Of a DNA stretch of 64,000 nt, positions 16,855 to 24,541 are shown piece after piece; the first letter of the stretch is position 1; the number at the start of each line of letters is the position of its first letter. Under the pieces are notes generated by a model. It saw nothing but the letters and a program-made list of their open reading frames with translations, was not told the DNA's origin and searched no databases. The position numbers were made by a program, and so were the translations under genes. The DNA is from Dyadobacter sp. (GTDB taxonomy: Bacteria > Bacteroidota > Bacteroidia > Cytophagales > Spirosomataceae), in assembly GCF_017744695.1 (NCBI RefSeq), contig NZ_JAGIAS010000005.1, positions 186,001 through 250,000 of the forward strand. The letters run 5' to 3'.

Positions 16855-16978
16855 GGCGAAAGGGAGGATGGAGGAAGGGAAGACACGCTACACGACCCCA
16901 GCGGGGTCTCCCAATTCCGATGCGGATTCTTCCCTTCGTTACCTTTCCAATTCTAATTCCACCATCCTCTCTTTTTAA
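16855..16978. repeat. Interrupted inverted repeat in the 16769-17068 intergenic gap
   Basis: The 300-bp gap between two divergent genes contains a purine-rich arm near 16858-16881 (AGGGAGGATGG, GAAGGGAAG) and a pyrimidine-rich arm near 16929-16976 (CTTCCCTTC, CCATCCTCTC). They pair imperfectly over about 25 bases. A short CCCC-ag-CGGGG-type hairpin lies between them (near 16896-16907). An 81-codon open frame across it looks non-coding. A structured non-coding element or an old mobile remnant would both fit. Confidence 0.45.
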
Positions 16979-17068
16979 TGAGCTGAATTTCAATAGTACA
17001 AAACCAGTATTTTATTGTAACGCGCCCGCTTTTGGTTTAAATTCATAACTCAACCAAAAACCAGAACT

Positions 17069-18193
17069 ATGCGCGCGTTTCAGAAACTGATTTTTGCTAT
17101 TGTATTGTGTCTCAATGCAGTGGGGGCATTTGCCGCCGAGCAGCCGGAAACACTGAAAATAGGCGCCCAGGCACCCGACTTTAATTTGCTCGGCGTGGAT
17201 GGCAAGCGGTATTCTCTGAAGAGTTTTGCAAATGCCGATATTTTAGCGATCGTTTTCACTTGCAACCATTGCCCCACCGCCCAGGCGTATGAGGAGCGTA
17301 TCAAGAAACTAACCGCCGATTACAAAGCCAAAAAAGTCGCGGTGGTGGCAATATCTTCCAATGATCCGAAAGCGATCTTGCTCGATGAACTTGGTTATAC
17401 CGATATGAGCGACACCTACGATGAAATGAAGATCAGGGCGAAGGATATGGCCTATAATTTCCCCTATCTCTACGACGGTGACGACCAGAAGATAGCCCTG
17501 GCATACGGTCCCGTAGCCACACCCCATATTTTCATTTTTGACAAAGCCAGAAAATTGCAGTACAATGGCCGGATCGACGATGTGGAAAAGCCGACAGGGA
17601 CCCCCAAAAACCTCGATGCCCGGAATGCCATTGAAGCATTACTGGCGGGGAAACCGGTGCCGGTACCTGCTACCAAGACATTCGGCTGTTCGATGAAATG
17701 GGCGTCGAAAGAGGACAATGTGAAGAAGGAACAAACCGCCTGGGCGAAAGAGCCCGTGGCGCTGGAAACGATCGACGAAGCCGGTTTGAAAGAGTTAATT
17801 CAGAATAAATCCGACAAGCTGCGCCTGATTAACGTGTGGGCGACCTGGTGCGGACCGTGTGTGACGGAGTTCCCTGATTTTATGGTCATGCACCACATGT
17901 ACCGCCGCCGCGACTTTGAATTCATCTCGATCAGCGCGGATAACCCCGATAAAAAAGACAAGGCGCTGAAATTCCTGCAAGGCAAGTTTGCTTCCAACAA
18001 AAACTACATTTTCAATATCGAAGACAAATACAAGCTGATTGAAGCGGTAGATTCGAAATGGCAGGGCGCTTTACCGTATACCATACTTGTAGAACCAGGC
18101 GGCAAGATCGTCTATTCGCAGCAAGGGCCGATCGACCCCGCGAAAATGAAGAAGCTGATCGTGGAGAACAAGTATGTCGGACGGTACTACTAA
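17069..18193 (+). CDS. Exported double thioredoxin-fold protein (redoxin + TlpA-like)
   Basis: A 374-residue periplasmic protein with signal peptide (LCLNAVGAFAAE). The first domain (about 30-200) is an AhpC/TSA-Redoxin type fold: IGAQAPDFNLLGVDGKRYSL, then FTCNHCPTA, where C65 and C68 form an unusual C-x-x-C in place of the single peroxidatic Cys. The second domain (about 225-374) is a thioredoxin/TlpA type with VWATWCGPC (C261, C264) and a cis-Pro region, ALPYTILVEPGG. Such proteins reduce disulfides or maintain cytochrome and extracytoplasmic proteins. It is followed after 27 bp by a Tat-type isomerase gene, so the two are probably one operon. Having two active C-x-x-C sites in one chain is the notable point. 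Confidence 0.9.
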   Translation: MRAFQKLIFAIVLCLNAVGAFAAEQPETLKIGAQAPDFNLLGVDGKRYSLKSFANADILAIVFTCNHCPTAQAYEERIKKLTADYKAKKVAVVAISSNDPKAILLDELGYTDMSDTYDEMKIRAKDMAYNFPYLYDGDDQKIALAYGPVATPHIFIFDKARKLQYNGRIDDVEKPTGTPKNLDARNAIEALLAGKPVPVPATKTFGCSMKWASKEDNVKKEQTAWAKEPVALETIDEAGLKELIQNKSDKLRLINVWATWCGPCVTEFPDFMVMHHMYRRRDFEFISISADNPDKKDKALKFLQGKFASNKNYIFNIEDKYKLIEAVDSKWQGALPYTILVEPGGKIVYSQQGPIDPAKMKKLIVENKYVGRYY

Positions 18194-18220
18194 ACCATAT
18201 TCAAACAACAATCTGACTTT

Positions 18221-19228
18221 ATGGAAGACCTGGACATTTCAAGACGCCGTTTTCTGGGCACCTCGGCCCTGGCGGCGGCGGGTTTCGTGATGGCGCGCAC
18301 ACCTATTTTCGGTGCACCGGCTTACATTAAAAAACTCGGCAAACCCAACTCACTGTTCAACGGCGTGCAAGTAGGGGCCATTACGTATTCGTGGCGGAGC
18401 CTTCCCGGCAGCGCTGAGGATATTTTGAAATACTGCATTGAGACCAATATTAGTGCTATCGAGCTGATGGGACCCACTGGCGAATCGTTCGCAGGCGCAC
18501 CCGAAGCGCCGCCGCGCCCGAATCTTGCCCCCGGTCCGGATGGCAAACGGCCCGAAATGACCGAGGAGCAAAAAGCGGTTCAGAAAGAGTATACCGCAAA
18601 ACTGGCTGAATGGCGCGCGAAGGTATCCATGGACAAATTTGTACAATTGCGCAAAATGTACAACAATGCGGGGGTGAGCATTTATGGTTTCAAACCCAAT
18701 GCATTAGGCGAAAAGAATACGGATGCGGAAGTGGATTACGCTTTTCGTGCGGCCAAGGCGCTCGGCGCTAACCAGGCTAACGTAGAGTTGCCTAACGATC
18801 CTGCCCAGACCAAACGTCTCGGCGACATTGCGGCCAAAAATAAAGTTTATTGCGGTTACCACGGTCACACGCAGCAGACACCAACCTGGTGGGATACCGC
18901 GTTGGGCCAGTCGAAATACAACGCGATGAACTTTGATATGGGGCATTACGTAGCTGCCGGCTTCGACCCGTTCCCATTGCTCGAAGCGAAACACGATCAT
19001 ATTGTGAGCATGCACGTAAAGGACCGTAAAAACAAGGAACATGGCGGGGCTAACGTAGTGTGGGGCCAGGGCGACACCCCGATTGTAGCCGTGCTCGAAA
19101 TGATGCGCGCGAAAAAATACAAGTTTCCCGCGACGATCGAGCTGGAATATGAGATTCCGGCGGGCTCGGATGCGTTGAAAGAAACGGCTAAATGTGTCGA
19201 ATTCGCGCGGAAGGCATTGGGCGCATAA
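18221..19228 (+). CDS. Exported sugar phosphate isomerase/epimerase-like TIM barrel
   Basis: A 335-residue protein of the xylose-isomerase-like TIM-barrel family (AP endonuclease 2 superfamily). It starts with a twin-arginine leader, SRRRFLGTSALAAAG. Barrel strands show NGVQVGAITYSWR, NISAIELMG, VYCGYHGHTQQ and HIVSMHVKDRK; TIELEYEIPAGSD closes the barrel. The metal-binding Glu/Asp/His set is visible (IEL, YHGH, NFDMGHY, HVKDR, ELEYE). An insertion around residues 85-140 is Pro-rich (GAPEAPPRPNLAPGPDG) and typical of the Bacteroidota branch. Exported members are usually found with Gfo/Idh/MocA oxidoreductases and DUF1080 proteins in glycoside catabolism. A strong hairpin terminator follows. 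Confidence 0.9.
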   Translation: MEDLDISRRRFLGTSALAAAGFVMARTPIFGAPAYIKKLGKPNSLFNGVQVGAITYSWRSLPGSAEDILKYCIETNISAIELMGPTGESFAGAPEAPPRPNLAPGPDGKRPEMTEEQKAVQKEYTAKLAEWRAKVSMDKFVQLRKMYNNAGVSIYGFKPNALGEKNTDAEVDYAFRAAKALGANQANVELPNDPAQTKRLGDIAAKNKVYCGYHGHTQQTPTWWDTALGQSKYNAMNFDMGHYVAAGFDPFPLLEAKHDHIVSMHVKDRKNKEHGGANVVWGQGDTPIVAVLEMMRAKKYKFPATIELEYEIPAGSDALKETAKCVEFARKALGA

Positions 19229-19246
19229 GCCAATACTGATATGATG

Positions 19247-19284
19247 AAACGGGTCGTGGAAATTTGCTTCACGACCCGTTTATT
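19247..19284. terminator. Bidirectional hairpin terminator
   Basis: A perfect 12-bp stem (AAACGGGTCGTG at 19247-19258, CACGACCCGTTT at 19270-19281) encloses an 11-base loop, followed by ATTTTC. It lies between the convergent isomerase and AraC-family genes and can serve both. Confidence 0.8.
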
Positions 19285-19285
19285 T

Positions 19286-20227
19286 TCAGGCGTTACGGTA
19301 GCTGCGGCGAAACTCGGCCGGCGTTAGTCCGGTATTCTTTTTGAAAAACAGGTTGAAATTGGGCTGCTCCGCAAAACCGACGCTATAACCGATGTCTTGC
19401 AAGGCCCAGTTGGTCTGTATCAACAATACTTTTGTCTCTTCCAGCAGCCGGTTGCGAATGTGCGTGCTTACATTCTGGCCTGTATGTCTTTTCAAAAGGG
19501 CATTCAGGTGGTTGGGATGAATGTTCAGGCTTTCCGCAAACTCTTTGGCTGTTCTGATCCGGATGGGTGTTTCGATATTGATATGCGCCGTTTCCTTTTC
19601 CAGGAGATCAAAAAACCGGTGAATATGCCCATAGTCTTCGGATACATTGTCGGGTTTGGGAAAATGGGCGATTCGCGCGCTCTCGACCATTAGTAGCTGT
19701 AAATAAGCTTCCATCGCTTCCTGGTTAAAGGCATCGCCCAGCAGTTCCTCTTCCTGCATGCGTGCGAAGAAGCGTGTGAGCACCGGTACATCCGCGCCTG
19801 CGAGGCGGATGACACTTTTATCTTTCTCCGTAAACAACCCGAATTTGTCGATCGTCGCTTTCAGTTGGGGGTGATTTTGGATAAATGATTTTTTGAAAAG
19901 ACTGTAATACCCTGCCGACAGATCGTCTTCGCGCTCCGCCGACAGGTTTTTCCAGGATATAATGTCGTTGGGGTGGATAAACAGGATGGTGGGCTCATCG
20001 ATGTAATAGGTATGGAGGCCCATGGTGAAAATGCCCGCACCTCCTGTTACCAGCAGTATTTTGTAAAAATCCCGCCGATTGGGGGAGAGATAGTTACGGC
20101 ATTCGTGCTGCTCGCGGTTGAAAGTCCGGATCGTCCATTCCTCAAAACTGTCGCGCATGACCGGGATGAGCTCGGGCAGTTCGCGGAGAAGATCGATGGT
20201 TTTCGCATCCAGGGTTTTATCAGGCAT
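19286..20227 (-). CDS. AraC-family transcriptional regulator
   Basis: A 313-residue regulator from the ATG at 20227; a longer version would run antisense-like into the upstream gene and is rejected. The N-terminal part is a cupin-like sensor (FYKILLVTGGAGIFTMG, then YIDEPTILFIHPNDIISW). The C-terminal AraC/XylS domain has two helix-turn-helix units: TAKEFAESLNIHPNHLNALL and ALQDIGYSVGFAEQPNFNLF, ending in TPAEFRRSY. The ligand is unknown. It lies 76 bp downstream of the SDR gene on the same strand, so it may control that gene or share its transcript. The family usually senses a small aromatic or sugar compound, which here is only inference. Confidence 0.9.
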   Translation of the reverse strand: MPDKTLDAKTIDLLRELPELIPVMRDSFEEWTIRTFNREQHECRNYLSPNRRDFYKILLVTGGAGIFTMGLHTYYIDEPTILFIHPNDIISWKNLSAEREDDLSAGYYSLFKKSFIQNHPQLKATIDKFGLFTEKDKSVIRLAGADVPVLTRFFARMQEEELLGDAFNQEAMEAYLQLLMVESARIAHFPKPDNVSEDYGHIHRFFDLLEKETAHINIETPIRIRTAKEFAESLNIHPNHLNALLKRHTGQNVSTHIRNRLLEETKVLLIQTNWALQDIGYSVGFAEQPNFNLFFKKNTGLTPAEFRRSYRNA

Positions 20228-20303
20228 GGGTTTCTGAGAATGACAGTTCAGGAATAAAGAAATGCCTTGCAGCTGCAAAGCATTCCCATAACGCGGATAC
20301 TGG

Positions 20304-21170
20304 CTAAACGAGTTCTTTCTGTGCTGCCACATCGTCGTGGTCCGTTCCGGTGATGACGTCGTACCATTCCTCAATTTCCTTCTCGAATGCAGCTGTTTTA
20401 GCGCGGAAGCGTTCGAGTGTGTCGTTGCCCAATGGCAAATGAACGGGTGGATGTTCGGCATTGCCTAACCGGATAAGCGCCTGAGCGAGTTTTTTCGGGT
20501 CGCCAGGCTGTTTCTTGTTTGCTTCCGTAGCGAATGTCCGCATTGCCCCAACAGTACTGTCATAATCTTCGATGATGTTGGAAGTGCGGCTGAGGGACGA
20601 ATGATCAAGGAATTCGGTGCGGAAGAAGCCGGGTGCCACCACCGTCGCGTGGATGCCTAACGGTGCCAGTTCCATGGCCATCGCTTCCGTAATGCCTTCG
20701 ATAGCGAATTTGGTCGAGCCGTAAATGCCCCAGCCGATGTAACCACTCAGCCCGCCGACGGAGGAAATGTTGATCACGTGGCCCGCGTGTCGCTCGCGCA
20801 TGAAAGGTAACACGGCCCGGGTCACGTTCAGCGTACCGAACACATTCGCTTCGTAGTTATTCCGTACTTCCTGTGCCGTTGCTTCCTCCACCGCGCTGAG
20901 CAACCCGTAACCTGCATTGTTAAGAAGAATATCTATTTTTCCAAAACGTTCGATGGCTGCCCGGGCCGCTTCCTTGGCTTGATCTTCACGGGTAACGTCC
21001 AGCGTTACCACCAACAAATCCGGATTGTGATCAAATTGTGCGGCTAGTTCATCCGCTTTGCTTCTTACGGTAGCCACCACCTGGTCGCCGCTTGCGAGTA
21101 CTGCCTTTGTAATTTCCAGGCCAAAACCTCTGGAAGCGCCTGTGATGAACCATGTTTTAGGAGTCTTCAT
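20304..21170 (-). CDS. SDR-family oxidoreductase
   Basis: A classical short-chain dehydrogenase of 288 residues. The Rossmann motif WFITGASRGFG is at the start, NNAGYG follows, then the catalytic Ser (INISSVGG) and the Tyr/Lys pair in YGSTKFA. PGFFRTEFLDHSSLSR and a C-terminal extension to about 285 residues place it with the retinol-dehydrogenase-like branch common in Bacteroidota. The preferred start is the ATG giving MKTPKTWFITG; two more ATGs lie 12 and 36 bp upstream. It probably uses NADP(H), since Arg follows Ser in the GASRG loop. The AraC regulator downstream is a likely partner; the substrate is not predictable. Confidence 0.9.
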   Translation of the reverse strand: MKTPKTWFITGASRGFGLEITKAVLASGDQVVATVRSKADELAAQFDHNPDLLVVTLDVTREDQAKEAARAAIERFGKIDILLNNAGYGLLSAVEEATAQEVRNNYEANVFGTLNVTRAVLPFMRERHAGHVINISSVGGLSGYIGWGIYGSTKFAIEGITEAMAMELAPLGIHATVVAPGFFRTEFLDHSSLSRTSNIIEDYDSTVGAMRTFATEANKKQPGDPKKLAQALIRLGNAEHPPVHLPLGNDTLERFRAKTAAFEKEIEEWYDVITGTDHDDVAAQKELV

Positions 21171-21278
21171 TTTGCTTGTCATTTTTGTTCGTGATTGATG
21201 ATACAAATATGACAGAACGGCTCCGGGGCGCGCTTTGCAGTTGCAAAGGGGTAATTATGAATTTCAAAGAATTTGAAA

Positions 21279-21689
21279 TCAACAACTCAAAAATGGGTTG
21301 ATGATTGTCAGGCGATCTTCCACAACGAGTTGGTGCTGCATGTCTTCCGAGTAGAGAATAGAGCATCCAGCTTCCAGGGCTCCGGAAACTATGATGGCGT
21401 CGAAAAGCTGGAAATCGTACCTTTCGGTAAGATAGATAGCTTCCACCAGTGTATGTTCGGAAATGCATGATACATGACAATCCGACATCAGGTCGTACCA
21501 AAAGTCGCAGACTTCATGTTTCGTCCATTTGTGCTTCTTATTGCAGACATTGCCTACCTCAACCAACACTTGTGCGTTGATATGAGGTTGTTGGCGAATC
21601 AGCTTTTCCGCTGTTACGCTTTTTTCTGTGTGTGTATCAAGAAGATAAAGGATAATGTTTGAGTCCAGAAATGCATTAGTCAAAGTCAT
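21279..21689 (-). CDS. PIN-domain toxin (VapC-like ribonuclease)
   Basis: A 136-residue PIN-domain protein, the fold of VapC RNA endonucleases. The acidic residues expected for metal binding are present: D in AFLDSNIILYLLD at the start, E in VLVEVGNV, and D in YDFQLFDAIIVSGAL, with the last acidic position around SEDMQ. All four catalytic acids can therefore be placed. The ATG giving MTLTNAFLDSN is used; it overlaps the antitoxin gene upstream by 14 bp. This order (antitoxin then toxin, overlapping) is normal for vapBC. The target RNA is unknown. Confidence 0.88.
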   Translation of the reverse strand: MTLTNAFLDSNIILYLLDTHTEKSVTAEKLIRQQPHINAQVLVEVGNVCNKKHKWTKHEVCDFWYDLMSDCHVSCISEHTLVEAIYLTERYDFQLFDAIIVSGALEAGCSILYSEDMQHQLVVEDRLTIINPFLSC

Positions 21690-21897
21690 TAGCTTCGTCC
21701 CGATCAAATTTAAATTTTGACATATCGATCCGAGGAAACTTTGAGTATCTATCGTGAATTTCTTCTAAAGACGCAGCTTTGCGAGGTTTTTCTCTTCTTT
21801 CAATCACCGCAGTAAGTTTTACATTCTTCCCAACATAATCGGCTGGAAGTTCGATCGTGACCGAAGTGGTCTTTGGAGTGATGCTTTTCGTGAACAT
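21676..21897 (-). CDS. Antitoxin of the PIN toxin
   Basis: A 73-residue protein starting MFTKSITPKTTSVTIELP, then DYVGKNVKLTAVIERREKP, a beta-strand-rich N-terminus resembling the Bacteroidota antitoxins paired with PIN toxins (not a classical AbrB or Phd fold that I can confirm). The C-terminal half (IHDRYSKFPRIDMSKFKFDRDE) is charged and ends in the acidic ANDFD, as expected for a toxin-binding tail. The ATG at 21897 is favoured; a longer form would run through the promoter region. It is divergent from blaI with a shared 87-bp control region. Confidence 0.78.
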   Translation of the reverse strand: MFTKSITPKTTSVTIELPADYVGKNVKLTAVIERREKPRKAASLEEIHDRYSKFPRIDMSKFKFDRDEANDFD

Positions 21898-21910
21898 GAT
21901 AGTGTGATTT

Positions 21911-21926
21911 TGTTTAAACAAATCTA
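21911..21926 (-). promoter_or_regulatory. Promoter and candidate operator of the PIN toxin-antitoxin pair
   Basis: The minus strand reads TAGATTTG at 21919-21926, an exact TAnnTTTG. It is followed by the 10-bp perfect palindrome TGTTTAAACA (21911-21920), which overlaps the element's end and lies at the predicted transcription start, a likely autoregulatory site. Confidence 0.55.
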
Positions 21927-21947
21927 GAAATTTTCTACTAAAAATTT

Positions 21948-21974
21948 TTTCGTACGAAATTTTTCCTACCTTTG
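21948..21974 (+). promoter_or_regulatory. blaI promoter with candidate BlaI operator
   Basis: TACCTTTG at 21967-21974 is an exact Bacteroidota -7 element, 10 bp before the blaI start. The perfect 12-bp palindrome TTTCGTACGAAA (21948-21959) sits between the -33 and -7 positions. A BlaI dimer there would block its own promoter; no other TTTCGTACGAAA was noticed in the window. Confidence 0.6.
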
Positions 21975-21983
21975 AGAGGTTGA

Positions 21984-22364
21984 ATGAAAAATGAAACAAT
22001 GGAACCTACAAAATCAGAACTGGAAATATTGCAGGTACTTTGGGAATACGGACCATCCACGGTGCGGTTTGTGAACGACAAGCTCAATGAAGAGAAACGG
22101 GCCGTGCAATATTCCTCCACTTTAAAGCTGATGCAGATCATGGCCGAGAAGGGCATTGTGATCCGTGACGAGAGCAGTATGAAGCATATTTACAGTCCTG
22201 CGGAGCCGGAGGACAAAACCAAGTCGGCTCTGTTGGAGCGCTTCGTGGATTCCATGTACAGGGGGTCGGCTTCGAGTCTGGTCATGCAGCTTTTTGGTAA
22301 CAAGAACACCTCTGCCGAGGAACTCAGCGAGATCAAGGATTTCCTGAAAAAACTGGATCAGTAA
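21984..22364 (+). CDS. BlaI/MecI/CopY-family repressor
   Basis: A 126-residue winged-helix repressor. The N-terminal domain reads PTKSELEILQVLWEYGPSTV and continues with VNDKLNEEKRAVQYSSTLKL, the recognition helix region. The C-terminal helices form the dimer, and the family's cleavage site (N-F in Staphylococcus BlaI) cannot be placed with certainty here. Repressors of this family are inactivated by proteolysis, triggered by the membrane peptidase encoded next to them. The gene is 27 bp upstream of the M56 gene, forming a blaI-blaR-type operon. An alternative ATG six codons in exists. The regulon is unknown, and no beta-lactamase gene is visible nearby. Confidence 0.92.
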   Translation: MKNETMEPTKSELEILQVLWEYGPSTVRFVNDKLNEEKRAVQYSSTLKLMQIMAEKGIVIRDESSMKHIYSPAEPEDKTKSALLERFVDSMYRGSASSLVMQLFGNKNTSAEELSEIKDFLKKLDQ

Positions 22365-22391
22365 TTATTAAACCATTTCAATCCGTTAGCC

Positions 22392-24461
22392 ATGAATTGG
22401 AATATCATTGATCAGCCTGCCGCCCATGAATGGGTCCGCGCGCTTTGCCTTACACTAATGCATTCGCTCTGGCAGGGGCTCGTCGCAGCTATTGTGACTG
22501 GGGGCATTCTGCTTTGCACACGCAAGAGCAAGCCGGCATTCCGATACAATATGCTGGCAATAGTTATGCTCCTGTTCGTGGCGACAGCGGTGGGAACATT
22601 TGTTTTCACGTTGAGGAGTACGAATGTAGAGATGGCATCGCCGGGATCTCAGTCCATGCCATGGGGGACGCATTCGGTGTTTTCAGATGACGCGAATGCT
22701 GTAACTATTATAGCGGCAACCGTATTTGCAGAGAATAGCTGGATAGGACATATTGTCGACTTTTTTTCTTCGAACGCCAAACTGATCGTAGCCGGCTGGT
22801 TCCTTGTTTTTGCATTAAAATCAATCCTCGCGGCGAGCGGCTTGCTATACCTCAGAAAGGTAGCACAGCAGGTTTCGACGCCGGAAATGAAATGGATCGT
22901 ACGGTTCTACGAGCTGGCCGAAAGAATGCGGATAGGGCAGGAGGTGGAGCTGCGGGAGTCGGTGCAGGTGGCAATACCGATGGTGATTGGCTTTTTGAAG
23001 CCTGTGGTGCTTGTGCCGCTCGGTATGCTGGCCAACCTTCCGGCCGCGCAGGTCGAAGCCATTCTGCTGCACGAACTGGCCCACATCCGCCGTCGCGATT
23101 ACCTGATCAACCTCGTGCAGATATTCTGTGAAAATGTCTTTTTCTTCAATCCGGCTGTCTGGTGGATTTCCAGGCTAATCCGCGAAGAACGGGAACATTG
23201 CTGCGACGACCTGGCGATCAGCGTCATGCAAAACAAAACATCGTTCATTCATGCGCTCGTCTCGTTTCAGGAGTATAACCAGTCGCGGCCGGCGTTTGAA
23301 ATGGCTTTTTCTAAAAAACGTAATCATTTGCTGGACAGGATCAAACGCATTATCAATAACAATAATAAATCACTAGACGCCATGGAAAAACTATTTGTAA
23401 CATTCAGCCTGGCCGCGGCTATTGCGCTGTCGGCAGCCACCGCGCCGGAGAAACCGGCCACAGCCCGGAAAGCACCTGCGATAAAGGAGGTCCGGAATAG
23501 CGGGGTGCAACCTTTGCTTGGGAAAATGGCAACGATACCGTTGCCCAAAGCACAAACGCCCGTAATCCAGGAACCGGATACACTTCCGAAAAAGAAACCA
23601 CGGTCGGAAGAAATGGAGATTCATTCTGCGAACGTGTACACGCCGCAGCAGGGAATCAGTACGTATAATGTTACACGTAATAATAAACAGTACGAGATCG
23701 TCAAGCGGAATGACAAGATTATATCGCTCTTTGTCGACGACCAGGAAATAGCGCCGGGCGACTATGCGAAATACCAACCGGAGATTGACAAGATTATGGC
23801 GGAGGTAAAGGCACAGCATGAGCTCGCTGAAAAGCAGCGCGAAGAGGCGCAGGAAATGCGCAAAATCGCCGAAGGCCAGCGTCGGGTGGCCGAAAAGCAA
23901 CGTGAAGAAGCCCGGGAAATGCGCCTGGAAGCGGAAAAGCAACGGGAACATGCCAACCAGATGCGCCTCGACGCCAAAAAGCAGCGCGACTACGCGGACC
24001 AAATGCGGCTGAATGCCAACGCGAACCGCGATGAAGCGGCAAAAATGAGGTTGGAGGCTGAAAAGCAGCGTGAAGCGGCGGAAGATATGCGCAAACAGGC
24101 CGACCAGATGCGCAAGGAAGCCGAGAAACAACGCGAACACGCCGCTGAGCAACGCGTGCAAGCCGAAGGGCAGCGTAAGCAAGCAGAGGAAATGCGGAAG
24201 GAGGCTGAAAAGCAACGCGAAGTTTATCTGAAACGACAGGCAGCTGTGATCGAAGAACTAACCGGCGCCGGACTGGTGAAGGACAAGGACGATCTGTCAT
24301 TCAAGCTTAGCGACGATGAATTGATCGTCAATGGCGAGAAACAATCCGCGGATTTGCACCAGAAGCTGAAAGCCAAATACCTGAACGACGGCGGCGACAA
24401 AAAGTCGACGATGTACTACAACTATAACGGCAGATCGGGCTATTCGACAAGGGCGCGGTAG
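22392..24461 (+). CDS. BlaR1-like M56 membrane peptidase with heptad-repeat C-terminal tail
   Basis: A 689-residue membrane protein. Residues about 1-330 form an M56 peptidase module: membrane helices near 13-35, 50-75, 120-145, then the zinc motif HELAH (H227, E228, H231), then a further helix near 335-355. The sensor half is not a penicillin-binding domain. After a linker comes a hydrophilic region (about 415-465) and then an uninterrupted stretch of about 20 heptads (residues ~470-615) of the type K-Q-R-E-x-A-x / E-M-R-x-x-A-E, predicted to be a very long parallel coiled coil. A short C-terminal domain follows and ends with Tyr/Ser/Arg-rich residues. It probably senses a cell-envelope signal and inactivates the adjacent BlaI repressor. 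The tail is the unusual feature. Confidence 0.88.
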   Translation: MNWNIIDQPAAHEWVRALCLTLMHSLWQGLVAAIVTGGILLCTRKSKPAFRYNMLAIVMLLFVATAVGTFVFTLRSTNVEMASPGSQSMPWGTHSVFSDDANAVTIIAATVFAENSWIGHIVDFFSSNAKLIVAGWFLVFALKSILAASGLLYLRKVAQQVSTPEMKWIVRFYELAERMRIGQEVELRESVQVAIPMVIGFLKPVVLVPLGMLANLPAAQVEAILLHELAHIRRRDYLINLVQIFCENVFFFNPAVWWISRLIREEREHCCDDLAISVMQNKTSFIHALVSFQEYNQSRPAFEMAFSKKRNHLLDRIKRIINNNNKSLDAMEKLFVTFSLAAAIALSAATAPEKPATARKAPAIKEVRNSGVQPLLGKMATIPLPKAQTPVIQEPDTLPKKKPRSEEMEIHSANVYTPQQGISTYNVTRNNKQYEIVKRNDKIISLFVDDQEIAPGDYAKYQPEIDKIMAEVKAQHELAEKQREEAQEMRKIAEGQRRVAEKQREEAREMRLEAEKQREHANQMRLDAKKQRDYADQMRLNANANRDEAAKMRLEAEKQREAAEDMRKQADQMRKEAEKQREHAAEQRVQAEGQRKQAEEMRKEAEKQREVYLKRQAAVIEELTGAGLVKDKDDLSFKLSDDELIVNGEKQSADLHQKLKAKYLNDGGDKKSTMYYNYNGRSGYSTRAR

Positions 24462-24541
24462 ACTCGTTACCATGCGTTACCAGTAAAACCGCTGGCGGGA
24501 TGTGTTTAATAGAAAGTTACCACGAATAACTTTCGAACGGC

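Noticed and set aside
16803..17048. An 81-codon open frame in the intergenic gap
   Set aside because: It runs through the inverted repeat, has no plausible start context and reads as low-complexity Arg/Pro sequence.
20228..20461. N-terminal extension of the AraC-family regulator
   Set aside because: The extra 78 residues are Ser/Thr/His-rich without family similarity and overlap the coding end of the upstream SDR gene; the ATG at 20227 gives the normal start.
21984..24461. Beta-lactam resistance operon
   Set aside because: blaI and a BlaR1-like gene are present, but there is no beta-lactamase or PBP gene nearby and the sensor lacks a penicillin-binding domain, so a resistance role is not supported.
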